Origin: a virus
Strand: one strand, 5' to 3'
Length of the DNA stretch: 39,523 nucleotides
IMG/VR virus record: IMGVR_UViG_3300028024_000179
Coordinates: 1 to 39,523 of that record
Positions within the stretch are counted from its first letter, which is position 1, and each line of letters opens with the position of its first letter. A program made the translations under genes and the position numbers. The notes beneath the pieces are model-generated. The model was given only the letters and a program-made list of their open reading frames with translations, did no database searches and was not told the origin of the DNA. Below are positions 8,282 through 16,772 of the stretch, piece by piece.

Positions 8282-9179
8282 AGGGGAATCCGTAGTAGCT
8301 CTCATCGCCGAGGTTGATGGGCGCCGCCTTCGAGACGTAGAACGTATCCACGCCGGGCGTAGGCGGCCAGGGGAGCGGCGAATAGATCGTGAATGCGGAG
8401 TGGCTGTTGCTCGAGCCGTCGGTATATCTCCCGTTGCCGCCGATCGCCGACCAGGCCCCGGCAAGCGTCGCGCCGGGCCCGTCGAGAAACACCATGTAGC
8501 CGTGCTGGAACTGGTTGCCGGAATAAATTTTGTTGGCTGTCGGCGTCAGGCAGTCGGCATAGATCTGGTTGACCGTCGAGCCGGTAAAACATTTGAAAAC
8601 CGGCAGCGAGGGATCGCCCGGCACCCGCGATGCGCCTGCATAGGCGGCGAGCGGATTGGTGACCTCGACGACGGTGGAGGGAATTTTCTGCGTCACCACA
8701 TTGAGGAAACTCTTGAGGCGGAAAACGAGTTGGCCGCGATCGACGATGCAGGTATCCACCCGGCCGCCGAACCAGTCGGCGCAGCCCAGCGTATTCGCGT
8801 CCCCTGGCGCCGGCATGAATGCGCGGAACAGATGTACCGGCCAGTTATCATAAATGTGCAGCCTGGCGCGTTGCCGAGGCGATGCGGTGGCCATGCTGGC
8901 GGTCGCGGTGGCGGAGCCCGGCGACCAGGTGACCTCCAACTGCTGCACCTCGAGGCCGATTTTGGCGGTCACGCCGCCGCGCGAGACCACCGCCGGCTGA
9001 AACGTGCCCCAGGGAGAATAGAGCACCGGCGCCTCGTGATTCGTGAGCCAGATGGAGCGCGGATCCTCCGGCGCGCCGATGAGATAGAGATCGCGCAGCA
9101 ACAGCTTGTTGTTCGTCGCGAGATAATTTTTCACCGCGGCCGTGTTGTCCTGGCCGGTGCCGCCGATTACTGTACGCAT
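8253..9179 (-). CDS. Distal tail protein, DUF2163/BR0599-like, 308 aa
   Basis: Resembles the phage BR0599/DUF2163 family that precedes the NlpC/P60 gene in many siphophages and gene transfer agents and occupies the gpL position. Supporting features are an N-terminal segment on loading positions (LYLIGAPEDPRSIWLTNHEA), a middle with RVDTCIVDRGQLVFRLKS, and a Cys/Tyr-rich end (FKCFTGSTVNQIYADCLTPT). The two cysteines may suit the family's metal-cluster-binding tail role, but that is not shown here. AAAGGA precedes ATG 9179, and part of that site lies in a dispersed repeat. Confidence 0.75.
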   Translation of the reverse strand: MRTVIGGTGQDNTAAVKNYLATNNKLLLRDLYLIGAPEDPRSIWLTNHEAPVLYSPWGTFQPAVVSRGGVTAKIGLEVQQLEVTWSPGSATATASMATASPRQRARLHIYDNWPVHLFRAFMPAPGDANTLGCADWFGGRVDTCIVDRGQLVFRLKSFLNVVTQKIPSTVVEVTNPLAAYAGASRVPGDPSLPVFKCFTGSTVNQIYADCLTPTANKIYSGNQFQHGYMVFLDGPGATLAGAWSAIGGNGRYTDGSSNSHSAFTIYSPLPWPPTPGVDTFYVSKAAPINLGDESYYGFPYVPSPQTAV

Positions 9180-9186
9180 CGCATCC

Positions 9187-9212
9187 TTTCATCCTGAGCG
9201 CAGCGACGAATC
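9187..9212. repeat. Dispersed host-type repeat, copy 1
   Basis: TTTCATCCTGAGCGCAGCGA and the next bases match the core of the repeats at 19331-19361, 26713-26779 and 29497-29600. It fills the short gap between the distal tail protein stop and the DUF2163 start and contributes to the latter's ribosome site. Confidence 0.6.
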
Positions 9213-10098
9213 AGAGCGCGCTGGGCCGCGACTGCTGCAACCGGATCTTGCCCGAGCCCTTGCCTGCCGCGGATCCGCCGATCGTCCAAAACTGATTGGA
9301 GAATTTCTCCATATCCTGCGCATCGCTCGCGAAGCGCACACGGAAATAAAAATTAAATTGCGCCGTCACTGGCGCGGCCGGTCCGGGATTATAGCCCTGA
9401 TCCGTCCAGGTAACGGTGCCGTCGGTGGTGGTTCCTCCGGCATCGTTCCAGCTGGGCGCCGTGCTGCCGGTCGTGCCCGCCGTGGTCACCTTCTGCAGAT
9501 GCCCGGCGGGGTCGAGGATCTGATAGCCCAGCGCCCGCGCTGCTCCCGCGCTCCACCCCGGCGGCGAGGGCCATTTAATCACCAGCCCCATGTAGGAAGC
9601 GCCGGGCAGCGCCAGCCCCGGCCCCTGCACGGTATACGAGGAGGAGGATTGCAGCACGCCGTTGCAATACACGGTGAGCGCGCCATTGAGGTCCGTGACG
9701 TCCTCGTAGAATAGCCCGCCCAGAGTGCGCTGCACTGGCGAATAGTAGTTGCCCACACCATCGTTGACGAGCTGCAGCTGTGCCAGCGGCGTATTCGGCG
9801 CGCCCGCCAGCATCGCCGGGCCCACCGAGTTGTCGTCGGGATCGAGAAACAGGAAATCGGCTGCCTGCCCGCCGTGGTAGAGAAAAAAGTCCTCGAGCGT
9901 GCGCAGCTCGCTGACTGTAAAACTCCCCGCCGGCCAGTCGCGGAGAAAATCATAGACCAGCTCCCAGCTCCATTGCGGATTGACCGTCTGCGGCAGGCGC
10001 ACCTCGTATTTATTGGGCGCGGCCTGCACCAGGGTATCGAACTGCACCGTGCGCAACACCGGCAGCGTGAGCCCCGGCAGCGTGGGAAATATTTTCAT
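9211..10098 (-). CDS. Distal tail protein, DUF2460-like, 295 aa
   Basis: N-terminal 130 residues resemble phage distal tail proteins of the DUF2460 type: VRLPQTVNPQWSWELVYDFL, then ELRTLEDFFLYHGGQAADFL and FLDPDDNSVGPAM. The rest is beta-rich, with VTDLNGALTVYCNGVLQSSS. The start at ATG 10098 gives a four-base ATGA overlap with the tape measure stop. An in-frame extension to 10458 would run through the tape measure gene and is rejected. Lying between the tape measure and DUF2163 genes, it should sit at the end of the tail tube as the adaptor for the tip. Confidence 0.75.
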   Translation of the reverse strand: MKIFPTLPGLTLPVLRTVQFDTLVQAAPNKYEVRLPQTVNPQWSWELVYDFLRDWPAGSFTVSELRTLEDFFLYHGGQAADFLFLDPDDNSVGPAMLAGAPNTPLAQLQLVNDGVGNYYSPVQRTLGGLFYEDVTDLNGALTVYCNGVLQSSSSYTVQGPGLALPGASYMGLVIKWPSPPGWSAGAARALGYQILDPAGHLQKVTTAGTTGSTAPSWNDAGGTTTDGTVTWTDQGYNPGPAAPVTAQFNFYFRVRFASDAQDMEKFSNQFWTIGGSAAGKGSGKIRLQQSRPSAL

Positions 10099-12698
10099 GC
10101 GAGTGCCCCGGCGCGATAGCCCTCGCGCACAATGCTGAGGATGTCGTCGGCATGGGCGCGCAATGTGCCACGCATCCCGCTGCGATCGTAGGCATTCACC
10201 TGCCCGTTGTAGTGCAGGTTGACTGTAGTGCTCTTGTGCTGCGAGCTGCTGGACTGGTTGACCAGCGACTCGAAATTCTGCGTCTGCGTCGGCGTCAGCA
10301 CACGTTCGCCCGCTTTCGCCAGCACCGGCACATGCATGCCGCCGCCGGCAGTCACCACGCCGCCGCGGTCGAACATGGCCATCGGCATATAGGCGAGAGT
10401 CATGGCGGCCTGCGCCGCGGCCATGGCCGGGGCGATCGGCGGATTGATGGCCGACCAATAGGCCATGGCGCCGGCGGCCGCGACGCCCGCATCGCCGGTC
10501 ACCGTGGCCGCATTGCTGGCCGCCACGGCGGCGTGCTTCCTGGCCCGGCCGGAGACCTCAAGCACCTCATCCATCACCCACATCTCGGCTTTTTTCAGCA
10601 GCCATTGCAGCACAAAATCGGCAAGGCCGGTGAGAATCGAATTGAACATCCGGGCAAATCCCTGGGCCAGCGACTGCGTGCCCTGCATCATGCCCTGCAG
10701 CACGTTGCGGAATCCCGCATTGATCTGCTGGAACGACTGCTGCCATTTTTTCTGCTGCTGATCCTGCATCTGCTGCTGTTGCTGTTGCAATTGCTGATCG
10801 AGCTGCAGCATCTGGCGATCGTGCTGCCGACGCAGCTCCAGTTGCTTGTTCAGATCCTGCTGGTAGCGCGCGCCGTCGGCCACATCGAGCACAGCCTCCG
10901 CCTGCAGCGCCTGCATGCGGATCTGAAACTCCTGCTGCGCGGCCTGGCGGAGGATGGCGAGGCGCTGCTCCGCCGTCATGCGATGCATTTTGACCTCGAA
11001 AGCACTGTCGGCCTCGAGGTCCCTGTAGTTCTCCTGCGCGATGCGGCCCTCCTCCTCGCGCGCGCCGCGATAGATCTCGACGCCCCTGCGGGCGACCTCC
11101 TCATTCGCGCGAATCTCGCGCTCGCCGGCCTGGATGAATTCGTCAACATCGCTGTTGACCTTGGGCTGCGTAGTCTCGATCCGCGGCGGCTCTTTGCCTG
11201 CCCTGGCCGCCCTTGCCGTTTTCTCTTTCCTCCCTTTGTCCTCGGGATGCAGATCCGAATCGAGAGTGTTTTCGATTTTCTTGCGCTCGGGGCGCGCGTC
11301 CGGAACAAAATTTTTATAGACACCCTGCCAATCACTGGCGATGTCCTTGAATCCCGCCTTCCAGGTGTCGACGAAATTATCCTTGAGCGCCGCCGTATCC
11401 GCCTGGATCGCGGAAAAATTCCCCGTAATCGCGTCATAGAACAGCTTGCCCACGCCCCCCAGGGCACGGGCATTCGCCACGATGATGGTTGCGATTCCCT
11501 CGAATACGGTGCGGAACGTAGCCTCGGCGAGATGCAGCGTGCCCACGATCCCCATGACCGCATCTTCCGCATGCTCGAGCACCGGGATCATCCCGTGGCG
11601 GAACTCGGCCGACAGCCGCGCGGTATCCTGCGTCCAACGGCGCGAGGCTTCGATGCTCTCCTCGGTGATGCCCGTCAGCTCGGCGGCCTTTCGGGTATCG
11701 TCGGCGAGCGCTGCACCCTCCTCCATCAGCACCGGGATGAGCGCCATGCCTCCCCGGCCGAAGAGCAGCCGAGCGGCGTGGGCGCGAGTGGCAGCATCGC
11801 CGGTACTGGCCATGCCCGCGGCCACCTTCTCCAGCAGCTCCTGCGGACGCGAGTTGCGCACCTCTTCGATCGAAACCCCGATCTCGTGAAATCCCTCGGC
11901 GGTCTTCTTGTTGCCGGTCGCTGCCTCGACGCGCGCAACGTTGAGCTTGACCAGTCCGGTGGCGACCGCATCCCAATCGCCGCCCATCTCCTTCACGATC
12001 TGCTGCAGCCCGGCCAGCGGCCCCACGGCGATCCCGGTTTTGGTGGCGAGGTGGTCCAGCTCCACGTTGACCTTGGCCAACTCGTCGAGAAAATGCGTGG
12101 CAAACCCGACGGTCATGCCAGCGCCCAGCAGCGAGCCCAGCCCGGCAAAACCAGCAGTCATGCCTGCGCCGGAGAGTTTGGCCGTCTCCGCCGCCTCGAT
12201 CATGCGCTCTTTAACCACCGTCGTGGCCTCGGAGACGCCGGCGGTCAGCCGCTCGAACGCGGCCAGCACGCCAGTGGTTGCGACCACCTCCTCGGCGGCA
12301 GCCTGGGTCACAGAAGCGGCCTCGGCCTGTTTGGCCGCGGCAACCTCGGCAGCTGCGGCGGTCACCTTCTGCTGAGCGGCCGCCAGCAACGCGCTCGATT
12401 GCACGCCGCCCATCGCGCCATCGCGGGTGAGAATCATCGCCCGCCGCAGATCCTGCATGGCGGCGGCCTGCGCCTTGGTGGCCTCGGCCACGCGCAGCGA
12501 TTCCTTGGAGATATTCAGCGCGGACGCTTTCACGTCCTCACTGAGACCGCGAAACGCAGCCTTCGCTTTGGTGCTGGCCTGCTCGAAGGACACAGCCATG
12601 CCATTGGCCGCGGTCCTGGTGATCTCCTGGACACTGGCCATTCCGTCGTTGATTGCGCCGACATCGACGGTCGCGCCGATTGCGAGATTAGCCCCCAT
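10095..12698 (-). CDS. Tail tape measure protein, 867 aa
   Basis: Long helical protein that sets tail length. It starts MGANLAIGATVDVG at ATG 12698 behind a good AGGGGAGG site. Helical Ala-rich segments follow, then a hydrophobic stretch (LGSLLGAGMTVGFATHFLDE), charged helices (EEVARRGVEIYRGAREEEGR), a Gln-rich coiled coil (QLDQQLQQQQQQMQDQQQ) and Ala-rich hydrophobic segments near the C-terminus. The end carries VLAKAGERVLTPTQTQNFES, a common tape-measure ending. It is the largest gene after the tail tip and follows the chaperone genes directly, as in lambda. The length predicts a tail of roughly lambda size. Confidence 0.93.
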   Translation of the reverse strand: MGANLAIGATVDVGAINDGMASVQEITRTAANGMAVSFEQASTKAKAAFRGLSEDVKASALNISKESLRVAEATKAQAAAMQDLRRAMILTRDGAMGGVQSSALLAAAQQKVTAAAAEVAAAKQAEAASVTQAAAEEVVATTGVLAAFERLTAGVSEATTVVKERMIEAAETAKLSGAGMTAGFAGLGSLLGAGMTVGFATHFLDELAKVNVELDHLATKTGIAVGPLAGLQQIVKEMGGDWDAVATGLVKLNVARVEAATGNKKTAEGFHEIGVSIEEVRNSRPQELLEKVAAGMASTGDAATRAHAARLLFGRGGMALIPVLMEEGAALADDTRKAAELTGITEESIEASRRWTQDTARLSAEFRHGMIPVLEHAEDAVMGIVGTLHLAEATFRTVFEGIATIIVANARALGGVGKLFYDAITGNFSAIQADTAALKDNFVDTWKAGFKDIASDWQGVYKNFVPDARPERKKIENTLDSDLHPEDKGRKEKTARAARAGKEPPRIETTQPKVNSDVDEFIQAGEREIRANEEVARRGVEIYRGAREEEGRIAQENYRDLEADSAFEVKMHRMTAEQRLAILRQAAQQEFQIRMQALQAEAVLDVADGARYQQDLNKQLELRRQHDRQMLQLDQQLQQQQQQMQDQQQKKWQQSFQQINAGFRNVLQGMMQGTQSLAQGFARMFNSILTGLADFVLQWLLKKAEMWVMDEVLEVSGRARKHAAVAASNAATVTGDAGVAAAGAMAYWSAINPPIAPAMAAAQAAMTLAYMPMAMFDRGGVVTAGGGMHVPVLAKAGERVLTPTQTQNFESLVNQSSSSQHKSTTVNLHYNGQVNAYDRSGMRGTLRAHADDILSIVREGYRAGALA

Positions 12699-13023
12699 TC
12701 TGCCTCCCCTTCCCTCGCAGCCTGTCCTGCTGCTCGTCTGCCCACTGCGCCATCTCACGCAATTCCGGCGGCATGGATTGTTGCGCGAATCCTGGTCCCA
12801 TCTGCTGAACGGCCAGCAGCTGGTCGCGCGCCTGGTCCTCGCTCACCGGCTGCCGCTTGCGCTCGCCGAGATAGCGCAGCGCAAGGATGACGTGGGTGGG
12901 CGGCTCCTCGATCCAATAATCGAGCAGCTCGAAAATATTGACGACCGGCTCCTCATCGATCGCCGACGGCAGGCAACCGAGAGCGGTGGCGACGCGGCCA
13001 TAGACCCAGCGCCAGTCGGCCAC
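12688..13023 (-). CDS. Tail assembly chaperone, second frame (gpT-like), 111 aa or frameshift extension
   Basis: Reads VADWRWVYGRVATALGCLPS, then FELLDYWIEEPPTHVILALR, and ends in a charged helix. It lies just before the tape measure gene, overlaps it by 11 bases, and corresponds to the lambda gpT position. Two ways of making it are visible. GTG 13023 has a perfect AGGAGG nine bases upstream. The frame is also continuous with the upstream chaperone by a -1 shift at a G5 run (13061-13065). Lambda-like tails use such a shift; here both remain possible. Confidence 0.7.
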   Translation of the reverse strand: MADWRWVYGRVATALGCLPSAIDEEPVVNIFELLDYWIEEPPTHVILALRYLGERKRQPVSEDQARDQLLAVQQMGPGFAQQSMPPELREMAQWADEQQDRLRGKGRQNGG

Positions 13024-13055
13024 CGCCGCGGTCCTCCTCTGCGTGCCGCCGGCGC

Positions 13056-13067
13056 CTATTCCCCCTC
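13056..13067 (-). other. Candidate -1 ribosomal frameshift site
   Basis: On the minus strand the first chaperone frame ends GAG GGG GAA TAG. A glycyl-tRNA on GGG can slip one base back within the G5 run (13061-13065) and still pair. The next codons are then GGA ATA GGC, leading into the second chaperone frame with no stop. The product would be the 99-residue body joined to about 122 residues ending at 12688. The heptamer is not the classic lambda GGGAAAG. Confidence 0.45.
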
Positions 13068-13358
13068 GGAGACCGGAGCCATGCCGGAGGCCGACTGCAC
13101 CGCCCGTATCGCAAGCTGAAACGTGTGCAGGTCGAGCCACTCGGCGAGCTGCTCATCGGTCACCTCGGGATAGTTGCGGCGCACGGCCAGGCCGATGATG
13201 GGGATGTAGGCATCGAACGTTGCGAGCGCATCCTGCGGCTGCTCATCCGCGCGGGTGAGCGTGGCATATTGCGCGCGAAAATCGCGGGTCGAGAGAGAGG
13301 GGATGTAATAGTTCTGCCCGTTCATATAGACGGGCACGCCGAGATATTTCAATTTCAT
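13056..13358 (-). CDS. Tail assembly chaperone, first frame (gpG-like), 100 aa
   Basis: Small acidic helical protein starting MKLKYLGVPVYMNGQNYYIP and ending APVSEGE. Size and place between the major tail protein and the tape measure match the lambda gpG-type tail chaperone that coats the tape measure during tail assembly. ATG 13358 has GAGGAG-like purines upstream (GAGGAGCTGCATCC). A longer in-frame start at 13385 would run into the terminator region. The last sense codons GAG GGG GAA before TAG contain the candidate frameshift site. Confidence 0.75.
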   Translation of the reverse strand: MKLKYLGVPVYMNGQNYYIPSLSTRDFRAQYATLTRADEQPQDALATFDAYIPIIGLAVRRNYPEVTDEQLAEWLDLHTFQLAIRAVQSASGMAPVSEGE

Positions 13359-13388
13359 GGATGCAGCTCCTCGAGATAGAAACACACA

Positions 13389-13419
13389 ATGAGCCGCGGC
13401 TGGTTGGCGCGCGGCTCAT
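13389..13419 (-). terminator. Hairpin terminator between major tail protein and chaperone genes
   Basis: ATGAGCCGCG (13389-13398) and CGCGGCTCAT (13410-13419) pair perfectly over 10 bases with an 11-base loop. On the minus strand the stem is followed by TGTGTTTCT. It may reduce expression of the chaperone and tape measure relative to the major tail protein. A run of nine G (13427-13435) lies beside it. Confidence 0.65.
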
Positions 13420-13442
13420 CTTTTGCGGGGGGGGGTAACTGT

Positions 13443-14210
13443 TTAGTTGACGTCGGCGTAGATGGCGCCCACGGCTCCGGTGACATCGGCCGAGGCGTCG
13501 AACGTGATATCGGCCATCCAGAAATCCTCCTGTTTCGTGGGAATGCTGATCGATCCCATGGTGCAGGAGTTGAGCTGCAGGGCAAAATATTTGGTGCGGA
13601 ACACGTTGTACAACAGCGCGCTGAACTCGGGCGCATATCCCATGAGCTGGCTCGTGAGATTGATGGTCACACCATTGGTTGCGTCGGAATAGAGATAGCT
13701 GAGCAGCACCGCCGAGGCTGTCTCTGCGGCATTGAACGTGTAGCTGGCCGCGGTGGGCGTGCCGCCCGTGGTGGCCTGCACAAACGTGTATTGTCCGACG
13801 AGGGGCGCCGTGGCCACCCGGATCATATTCAACCCGGTGTCCTTGTTGATGACGCCGTAATCGGTCAGCAGCGATCCAGCAACGGCTTTCGTGGGCGCGA
13901 TGGTCGCCGCCGGCACGTGCGATTCCAGATCGACGATGCGCTGCACCCCGGCCGCCGAGGCGAGGCCGAAATAGAGCTGGTTCATCATCGTGGGATCGAG
14001 CGTCGCAATCTTTCCTTTGCAGGTGACGTCGATCTTGCCGCGCGCCTTGGCGGCCGCGAACTGGTTTTGCCCGTAGAGCTTCTTCAAATCCGCCTTGAAT
14101 TCGACCTGCACCTCCTGCAGAATGCCGAACCTCTGCGGCGTGGGATTGGTGGCGGTGTTGCCGGCGTTGGGGTTGCCAAAGAGCACCCCGGAACCAAACT
14201 GCAGGTTCAT
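13443..14210 (-). CDS. Major tail protein, 255 aa
   Basis: Beta-rich protein starting MNLQFGSGVLFGNPNAGNTA. The segment VQVEFKADLKKLYGQNQFAA is typical of tail-tube subunits, whose hairpin packs around the tube. Length, position between the tail terminator and chaperone genes, a strong AGGAGGAG ribosome site and a terminator just downstream all fit a highly expressed tube protein. The C-terminal half (YLYSDATNGVTINLTSQLMG, WMADITFDASADVTG) is also strand-like. No extra Ig-like domain is fused. Confidence 0.82.
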   Translation of the reverse strand: MNLQFGSGVLFGNPNAGNTATNPTPQRFGILQEVQVEFKADLKKLYGQNQFAAAKARGKIDVTCKGKIATLDPTMMNQLYFGLASAAGVQRIVDLESHVPAATIAPTKAVAGSLLTDYGVINKDTGLNMIRVATAPLVGQYTFVQATTGGTPTAASYTFNAAETASAVLLSYLYSDATNGVTINLTSQLMGYAPEFSALLYNVFRTKYFALQLNSCTMGSISIPTKQEDFWMADITFDASADVTGAVGAIYADVN

Positions 14211-14248
14211 AGCTGTCTCCTCCTGGCGCTCTCTGTAGCGCGGTTATA

Positions 14249-14264
14249 GCGCTCGCGAGAGCGC
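14249..14264. terminator. Short hairpin upstream of the major tail gene
   Basis: GCGCTC (14249-14254) and GAGCGC (14259-14264) pair around GCGA in the 86-base gap between the tail terminator and major tail genes. No T-run follows on the minus strand, so it may be a leader or mRNA-stability hairpin rather than a terminator. Confidence 0.3.
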
Positions 14265-14296
14265 GGTTGTGGTTGTGGGGTTTGCGGTGAGCGAGA

Positions 14297-14773
14297 TTAC
14301 GGCACGAGAATTTTGAGAGGCAGGATGGCCGCGGCCTGCGCGCCGAAAATGCCGGGATCGAGGCTGGTCTCGCCCTCGATCCAGCAGTGCGAGAACCGGC
14401 CGCCCAGGGTGAACACTCCATCCACCAGGTTGTCCGGCTGCAACGCGTCATCGATCGCCTTGAGCATGGCGTTGAGCTGCGTAGCTGCGAGCGTCGTCTC
14501 CTGGCCGACATCCTCGTCGACCACCGGAGCCTGGCAGTATAGAATGATGTAGCCCTCGAGCATCAGCCGAGTCGGCACGCCGCGCGGTTTGGGCAGGTGC
14601 TGCTCTTTCGTCTGGATGAGAAACAATGCAGGTTGCTCGGCGATGCCCAGATCCGGCGGCGGCTTGTGTTTACGCCCTATGCTCACGAACATCCCCGCCG
14701 GCAATTTGCTCTGGAACCAGGCGAAGAGCGCGGCCCACAGCGCCTCGCGATCGACACTCTGATAGGGATTCAT
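14297..14773 (-). CDS. Tail terminator/completion protein, 158 aa
   Basis: Starts MNPYQSVDREALWAALFAWF and has the mixed alpha/beta pattern of tail terminator (gpU-like) proteins, including a central RLMLEGYIILYCQAP strand pair and a helix TLAATQLNAMLKAIDDALQP, then GVFTLGGRFSHCWIEGE. These cap the tail and join it to the head. The place between the HK97-gp10-like gene and the major tail protein is the standard one. It is coupled to the upstream gene by an ATGA overlap. The assignment leans on order and fold pattern. Confidence 0.7.
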   Translation of the reverse strand: MNPYQSVDREALWAALFAWFQSKLPAGMFVSIGRKHKPPPDLGIAEQPALFLIQTKEQHLPKPRGVPTRLMLEGYIILYCQAPVVDEDVGQETTLAATQLNAMLKAIDDALQPDNLVDGVFTLGGRFSHCWIEGETSLDPGIFGAQAAAILPLKILVP

Positions 14774-15249
14774 TCGGCGATGGCCTCCGCAACCGCATCC
14801 GCGAGGATCTGCAGGATCGAGTCCTGATATTTCTGGAGCGCGGGATTCATAAATGGCCGCGCCCTGACCTGGAACGCCGCATGGCCATGGCTATAGAGGC
14901 TCTCCGCATCCGGCTCGGCAAACTCGAAGATTTTGCCCTCGACCGCGGGAACATTCGTGCCCTCCTCCATCCAGAGGCCGACGTGTTTCATACCCACATC
15001 GGCGGTGACGTTGCCGCGCAGGATCAGCGGCGTCTCGCTCACCCAGGGACTGCGCACGATCGCCCCTTTCAGCTCGCCGGAGCGATTCTGGATGCCCGCC
15101 TCGGCCATCTCCTCGACCGCCGCGCCGGCGAGGCCAGCCATGGCCCGCTGCATGCCATCGCGGAGCGATGCCAGGATCCGCTGGCGCACCGCGTCGATAT
15201 GCTCGACAGCCTGGTCGACGCTCTCCGGCTCTACTACGAGGCCGATCAT
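14770..15249 (-). CDS. HK97-gp10-like head-tail joining protein, 159 aa
   Basis: Matches the HK97-gp10/minor tail Z-type pattern: an N-terminal helix, then GIQNRSGELKGAIVRSPWVS, VGLWMEEGTNVPAVEGKIFE and the hallmark ending ARPFMNPALQKYQDSILQIL. These proteins act at the head-tail junction. ATGA overlaps couple it to genes on both sides. Length is typical. Confidence 0.85.
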   Translation of the reverse strand: MIGLVVEPESVDQAVEHIDAVRQRILASLRDGMQRAMAGLAGAAVEEMAEAGIQNRSGELKGAIVRSPWVSETPLILRGNVTADVGMKHVGLWMEEGTNVPAVEGKIFEFAEPDAESLYSHGHAAFQVRARPFMNPALQKYQDSILQILADAVAEAIAE

Positions 15250-15887
15250 CGCTGCGGCCTCTGCACCCGCGATTGCATGCGGGCCTGCTGCTCATCGCGG
15301 CGGCGGTTGACCGAGGGCAGGCAGCGGCGATAGCGCTCGATCACGGAGAGCGTAGTCGGCGGAGCGTCCACCTGCTCCACCTGCACATCCTCGCCCTCCG
15401 TGCTGCGGCGGCGAACGGTGCCGGTATTGGGCCGCCCCTTGTAGCGGTAGACGACCCAATCGATGACCGCCTGCTCGATATCCGCGGGCACGGTGGCGTA
15501 GCCCGCGCTATAGCTGATCGCAATCGGCGCGCCGTCGGTAAACGTCTGGCCGATGAGGTACAGCTGATAGATGCGCTCCGGATCGATGTCCTGATCGATG
15601 TAATAGCCGGGTGCCATCTTGTCAATGCTGGCGGGAACCGCGACACCATTGATTTTGAGCGTAGCGACGGCCACGATCGGCCAGTGCCAGAGCGTGATCC
15701 GCGTGGCTCCGTCGCCCATGTGCACCTCGCTGTAGCTGGTCTCCAGCAGATCCGGGCGCAGCGTGGCGCGCAGAAAATCCTGACTGCAGGAGCTGATGAG
15801 GCGGGTGAGCAGCGCGTCATCGCTCACCGTGGTGGTGGCGATCGGCGCCCAGCCCTTGACGTTCGCGAGTGTGGTCAGATCTGCCAT
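15246..15887 (-). CDS. Head-tail connector, gp6-like, 213 aa
   Basis: Begins MADLTTLANVKGWAPIATTT and continues DALLTRLISSCSQDFLRATL, the helix pair typical of HK97 gp6-type connectors, then PAPGYYIDQ-like strands and PADIEQAVIDWVVYRYKGRP. Such proteins form the ring under the portal. It abuts the gene upstream (TAAATG) and overlaps the gene downstream by ATGA. It is a second connector in tandem with 15888-16772, a common arrangement. Confidence 0.75.
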   Translation of the reverse strand: MADLTTLANVKGWAPIATTTVSDDALLTRLISSCSQDFLRATLRPDLLETSYSEVHMGDGATRITLWHWPIVAVATLKINGVAVPASIDKMAPGYYIDQDIDPERIYQLYLIGQTFTDGAPIAISYSAGYATVPADIEQAVIDWVVYRYKGRPNTGTVRRRSTEGEDVQVEQVDAPPTTLSVIERYRRCLPSVNRRRDEQQARMQSRVQRPQR

Positions 15888-16772
15888 TTATGCCACCTGG
15901 TTCCGGTAGGGTTCGAGGAAATTCGCGACGACGCGCGGCAGCTGCAGATCCTCCGCTCCGCCGTGGTCGTAATAGAACTCGACCAGCATTTTGACTGCGG
16001 ACAGAATCGGCCGGGGCACAGGATCCCCCAGCCATGCGGTCACGCCACTCACCGTGGTAGAGCCCGCGGCCGCCAGGGTTGCGTTGCCATTGCTGTCGAC
16101 GCTCGCGATATTGGTCACCAGGGTTGCGCCGGCAGGTCCCGCGCCCGGAATCGAGACGGCCAGCCCGCGATCGCCGGGGAGCAGTGGCGCATCCGCCGGA
16201 TTGAATTTGTATCCCGGTATGGTCAGCGCCGCCGATCCCGCCGCCAGCGAAACCGCGAGCGGGCCGCCATAGCCGCAGCGAAACTGCACCAGTACATTGC
16301 TGGGCACCATGCGCGTCGGCGGCCAGGGCCGCGCCCAGGCAGAGAGCAGGCGTCCCGGCTGCGTCTCACTGCCGCGCTCCAGTTGATAGCCATATTGCAG
16401 CCCACCATTCCCGTAGGTCGTGTCCAGCAGCAGATCCTGCACCGCGCCGAACGTGTCGACGTAGCGCACAAACTCGATCGACTGCACCGGCGGCTGCGGC
16501 AGATCGATCTGCGGATAGCCTCTCCAGTTGTAGCGCGAGGGCGTTCCGGGGAAACCATCGAGGCGCAGCAGCCAGGTCTGCGTGAGGAATGCTCGCCGGC
16601 AGTGGTTCTCGCAGGCGACGCGCGCGGCAACGATAAATCCGCGCAACTTGTCGGCGAGGATCTCACTGGCGAGCCGGTCAGAATCCTCGACGGGGCCGAA
16701 ACCGAGCTGCAGTTTGACCTCGGCGAGCGTGACCGGCTCCGCGGCCGGTGGCGTGATGAGGACGAGGCTCAT
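15888..16772 (-). CDS. Head-tail connector, phiE125 gp8-like, 294 aa
   Basis: N-terminus VLITPPAAEPVTLAEVKLQL followed by acidic helices (EILADKLRGFIVAARVACEN) and RRAFLTQTWLLRLDGFPG is characteristic of phiE125 gp8-type connectors. The C-terminus ends in a helix (AVKMLVEFYYDHGGAEDLQL). The beta-rich middle (residues about 160-250) is longer than in short gp6 proteins. It should sit in the neck next to the portal. ATGA overlap with the upstream small gene. Confidence 0.78.
   Translation of the reverse strand: MSLVLITPPAAEPVTLAEVKLQLGFGPVEDSDRLASEILADKLRGFIVAARVACENHCRRAFLTQTWLLRLDGFPGTPSRYNWRGYPQIDLPQPPVQSIEFVRYVDTFGAVQDLLLDTTYGNGGLQYGYQLERGSETQPGRLLSAWARPWPPTRMVPSNVLVQFRCGYGGPLAVSLAAGSAALTIPGYKFNPADAPLLPGDRGLAVSIPGAGPAGATLVTNIASVDSNGNATLAAAGSTTVSGVTAWLGDPVPRPILSAVKMLVEFYYDHGGAEDLQLPRVVANFLEPYRNQVA

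Noticed and set aside
10152-12890. A 912-codon open frame on the plus strand opposite the tape measure gene.
   Set aside because: Antisense shadow of the tape measure; its composition mirrors the Ala/Gln-rich helices on the other strand.
13427-13435. Run of nine G as a second frameshift site extending the major tail protein.
   Set aside because: It lies after the stop codon of the major tail gene, and no long frame follows before the terminator.
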